From positions 2,866,602 to 2,930,601 of the forward strand of contig NZ_LT700212.1 in NCBI RefSeq assembly GCF_900155435.1: DNA of 64,000 bases. The letters run 5' to 3'. The stretch comes from Actinomyces provencensis (GTDB lineage: Bacteria; Actinomycetota; Actinomycetes; Actinomycetales; Actinomycetaceae). This document shows, one piece after another, positions 62,488-64,000 of this stretch; the first letter of the stretch is position 1, and every line of letters starts with the position of its first letter. The translations under genes were made by a program, and so were the position numbers. The notes under the pieces are model-generated. The model saw nothing but the letters and a program-made list of their open reading frames with translations. It was not told the DNA's origin and searched no databases.

Positions 62488-63201
62488 TCAGAAGATGTGC
62501 AGCACGTAGCGCGCGAAGAGCGCCGCCAGCAGACCACCCAGGAAGGGGGCGGTGCCCGGCACGATGAGGCCGTACTGCCAGTCGTTGGAGGTCTTGTGGC
62601 GGATCGGGAGGATCTGGTACGCCAGGCGCGGGCCGAGGTCGCGGGCCTGGTTCATGGCGAACCCGGTGGTACCGCCCATGCCCATGCCGACCGCCCACAC
62701 GATGATGCCGACCCCGATGGGCAGCAACGACTCATACGACTTCGCGACGGCGAGGATGGCGGTGAGGAAGACGAAGGTCGCCACGGTCTCCACGAAGTAG
62801 TTGCGCGGGAGGTTGCGCAGGTTGGGGTTGGTGGAGAAGATGTTGCGGATCGCGACGGGGTCGACCTCGTCCTCGGAGGCCTTGAAGTGGTCGGCGTACA
62901 TGACGTAGACGACCAACGCGCCGAACACGCCGCCGAGGCACTCGGCGATGACGAAGGGCACGAAGTAGGACCAGGGGATGAGTCCCAGGATCGCCTGGGC
63001 CAGCGCCATGGCGGGGTTGATGCAGACCCCGCCGAAGATGAACAGGACCACGGAGATGCCGAAGGCCCAGGTCGTGATCGCGAAGATGTGCCCGGAGGCG
63101 CGGTACTTGGTGTGCTTGAGGACGTCGTCGCAGTGGACGCCGACACCGAAGATGATCATCAGGGCGGTGCCGAGGAACTCGTAGAGCGTTGCTTGCCACA
63201 T
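62488..63201 (-). CDS. larD: MIP-family channel (LarD/GlpF-like lactate or glycerol facilitator)
   Basis: A 237-residue aquaglyceroporin-like channel with six helices. The first half-helix motif is an ordinary NPA (CINPAMALAQ); the second is NQARDLGPRL, a variant seen in several Gram-positive GlpF-like and LarD proteins. In lar operons LarD moves D/L-lactate across the membrane, and the position between larA and larC supports that role. The start ATG 63201 gives a normal helix 1 (LYEFLGTALMIIFGVGV); the ribosome-binding site is weak. Confidence 0.87.
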   Translation of the reverse strand: MWQATLYEFLGTALMIIFGVGVHCDDVLKHTKYRASGHIFAITTWAFGISVVLFIFGGVCINPAMALAQAILGLIPWSYFVPFVIAECLGGVFGALVVYVMYADHFKASEDEVDPVAIRNIFSTNPNLRNLPRNYFVETVATFVFLTAILAVAKSYESLLPIGVGIIVWAVGMGMGGTTGFAMNQARDLGPRLAYQILPIRHKTSNDWQYGLIVPGTAPFLGGLLAALFARYVLHIF

Positions 63202-63485
63202 GGGGAGTGTTGCCTGTCTCGTGCGTGGTGGGATCGGGTGTGCTTCCTGCAGCCCGGCGTGGTGCCGGGGGTCTGTGGGGGGTGGGCGCCGGGGTGGCAG
63301 GTCGGGCTCGTGCCCGGGGAGGGCCCCGTGATCCGCTGCCGCGCGTCGGCGGTGGCGGTGTGTCCACGAGGGCGGCTCCGGGAGCCTGGTGGGCGGTGCG
63401 CGATGGGCGCGCACCGCCCCCGGTCAGTGGGTGTGTGACACGGCGGGCATCGCCCCACCGGGTCCCGGCCGCTGCGCCCCGGCGC

Positions 63486-64000
63486 TCATTCGACGATGAC
63501 GGAGAGCCCGTCGCGGATGACGGTCACCTTCGCGTCCTCACCCTGGGAGGCGAAGGCGCTGGCCAGGGCCGCCTCGAAGGTGGGGGCGATCTCCATGTGC
63601 ATGTCGGTGACGAGCTTGGGGTCGACCAGGTCGGAGACGATGATGACGTGGTGGTGGACCAGGATGCGGGCCAGGATCTGGGAGGTCCACTGGTCCGGCA
63701 CCGTCTCCAGGCGCGGGGTGTTGATGGCGGCCTCGAGGAACTGCGCGGGGTCGGCCAGGTCGGCGAGGTTGTGGTAGAAACCCTCCCCGCCGTGACCGTC
63801 GGCGCAACCGGCGACCATGATGATGACGCCGCCCTCCTTGTTGGTGGCCTCCGCCGCGGTCACGCCCTTGACGGCCTGGTAGATGTTCTGGTCCAGGGGG
63901 AAGCCGCCGTTGGTGGTGACGGTGATGTCGGAGGGGATCCGGTCCACGTGGGCCAGGCCCGCCACGAAGTCGCACCCGACCTTGTGGGCCTCGACCATGT
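63486..64000 (-). CDS. larA: Lactate racemase LarA, C-terminal part only
   Basis: The last 171 residues of LarA (about 425 in full); the start lies beyond base 64000. LarA interconverts D- and L-lactate using a nickel pincer nucleotide. Family landmarks here are TTNGGFPLDQNIYQAVKG and GGVIIMVAGCADGHGGEGFY. The nickel-binding lysine and histidines lie in the missing N-terminal half. It is the first gene visible of the larA-larD-larC-NiCoT cluster; larB and larE, needed for cofactor synthesis, are not in the window and may be upstream. Confidence 0.9.
   Translation of the reverse strand, partial: MVEAHKVGCDFVAGLAHVDRIPSDITVTTNGGFPLDQNIYQAVKGVTAAEATNKEGGVIIMVAGCADGHGGEGFYHNLADLADPAQFLEAAINTPRLETVPDQWTSQILARILVHHHVIIVSDLVDPKLVTDMHMEIAPTFEAALASAFASQGEDAKVTVIRDGLSVIVE

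Noticed and set aside
62630-62680. Loss-of-function change NPA to NQA in the MIP channel
   Set aside because: NQARDLGPR is a known natural variant in Gram-positive GlpF/LarD-like channels.

Overview
The window is 64 kb of GC-rich DNA with strong G/C third-position bias, lipoprotein-type solute-binding proteins, a DtxR/IdeR-type iron box and ISL3/IS3 insertion sequences. This fits a high-GC Gram-positive (Actinomycetota). A fermentative, host- or animal-associated actinomycete (Actinomycetaceae-like) is my best guess from gene content, but no rRNA or marker gene is present to prove it. No tRNA, rRNA or CRISPR array was found.

Layout. 1-3.5 kb: 3' part of a GH38 alpha-mannosidase coupled to a PHP-type metallohydrolase. 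3.7-4.6 kb: a two-domain PhnB/VOC protein. 4.8-10.5 kb: histidine kinase, OmpR-type regulator and a complete FbpABC-type ABC importer, with a promising tandem-repeat operator upstream of the binding protein. 10.7-17.4 kb: an AcoR-like GAF regulator divergent from an acetoin/2-oxo-acid dehydrogenase operon (E1a, E1b, E2, E3). 18.0-21.7 kb: a decayed iron-box-controlled locus (MptD-type ECF S component fused out of frame to a beheaded ABC exporter-fold protein, plus a frameshifted partner). 22.0-26.5 kb: alpha/beta hydrolase, GH3 beta-glucosidase, HAD phosphatase. 26.6-33.1 kb: ROK repressor divergent from a carbohydrate ABC importer and a GH13 alpha-glucosidase. 33.1-37.7 kb: a second, full-length GH38 alpha-mannosidase flanked by two hypothetical genes. 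37.8-39.7 kb: an extremely Met/Cys-rich copper-storage-like protein, a NifX/NifB-like protein and an IS-truncated hypothetical.

39.7-46.9 kb is the mobile core: one IS3-family element, then a head-to-tail array of four ISL3-family transposase genes. Two related ISL3 elements (called X and Y here) appear to have been joined by insertion and then amplified by recombination through a shared 548-bp block, giving a 1231-bp tandem unit. Beyond it lie an AbiEi-like antitoxin remnant, NhaA (47.7-49 kb), a dipeptide/oligopeptide ABC importer (49.2-55.1 kb), a secreted GH16 glucanase (55.7-57.8 kb), an unusual EVE/DUF3883-like protein preceded by an octanucleotide microsatellite (58.1-59.2 kb) and a nickel-lactate-racemase operon (59.8-64 kb: larA, MIP channel, larC, NiCoT nickel permease).

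Functionally the window is a sugar/glycan and organic-acid utilisation region: mannosidases, glucosidases and glucanase with ABC sugar and peptide uptake feed fermentation, while acetoin dehydrogenase and lactate racemase handle overflow products. Metal handling recurs (iron box, FbpABC-like importer, copper-storage protein, nickel uptake and nickel cofactor assembly).
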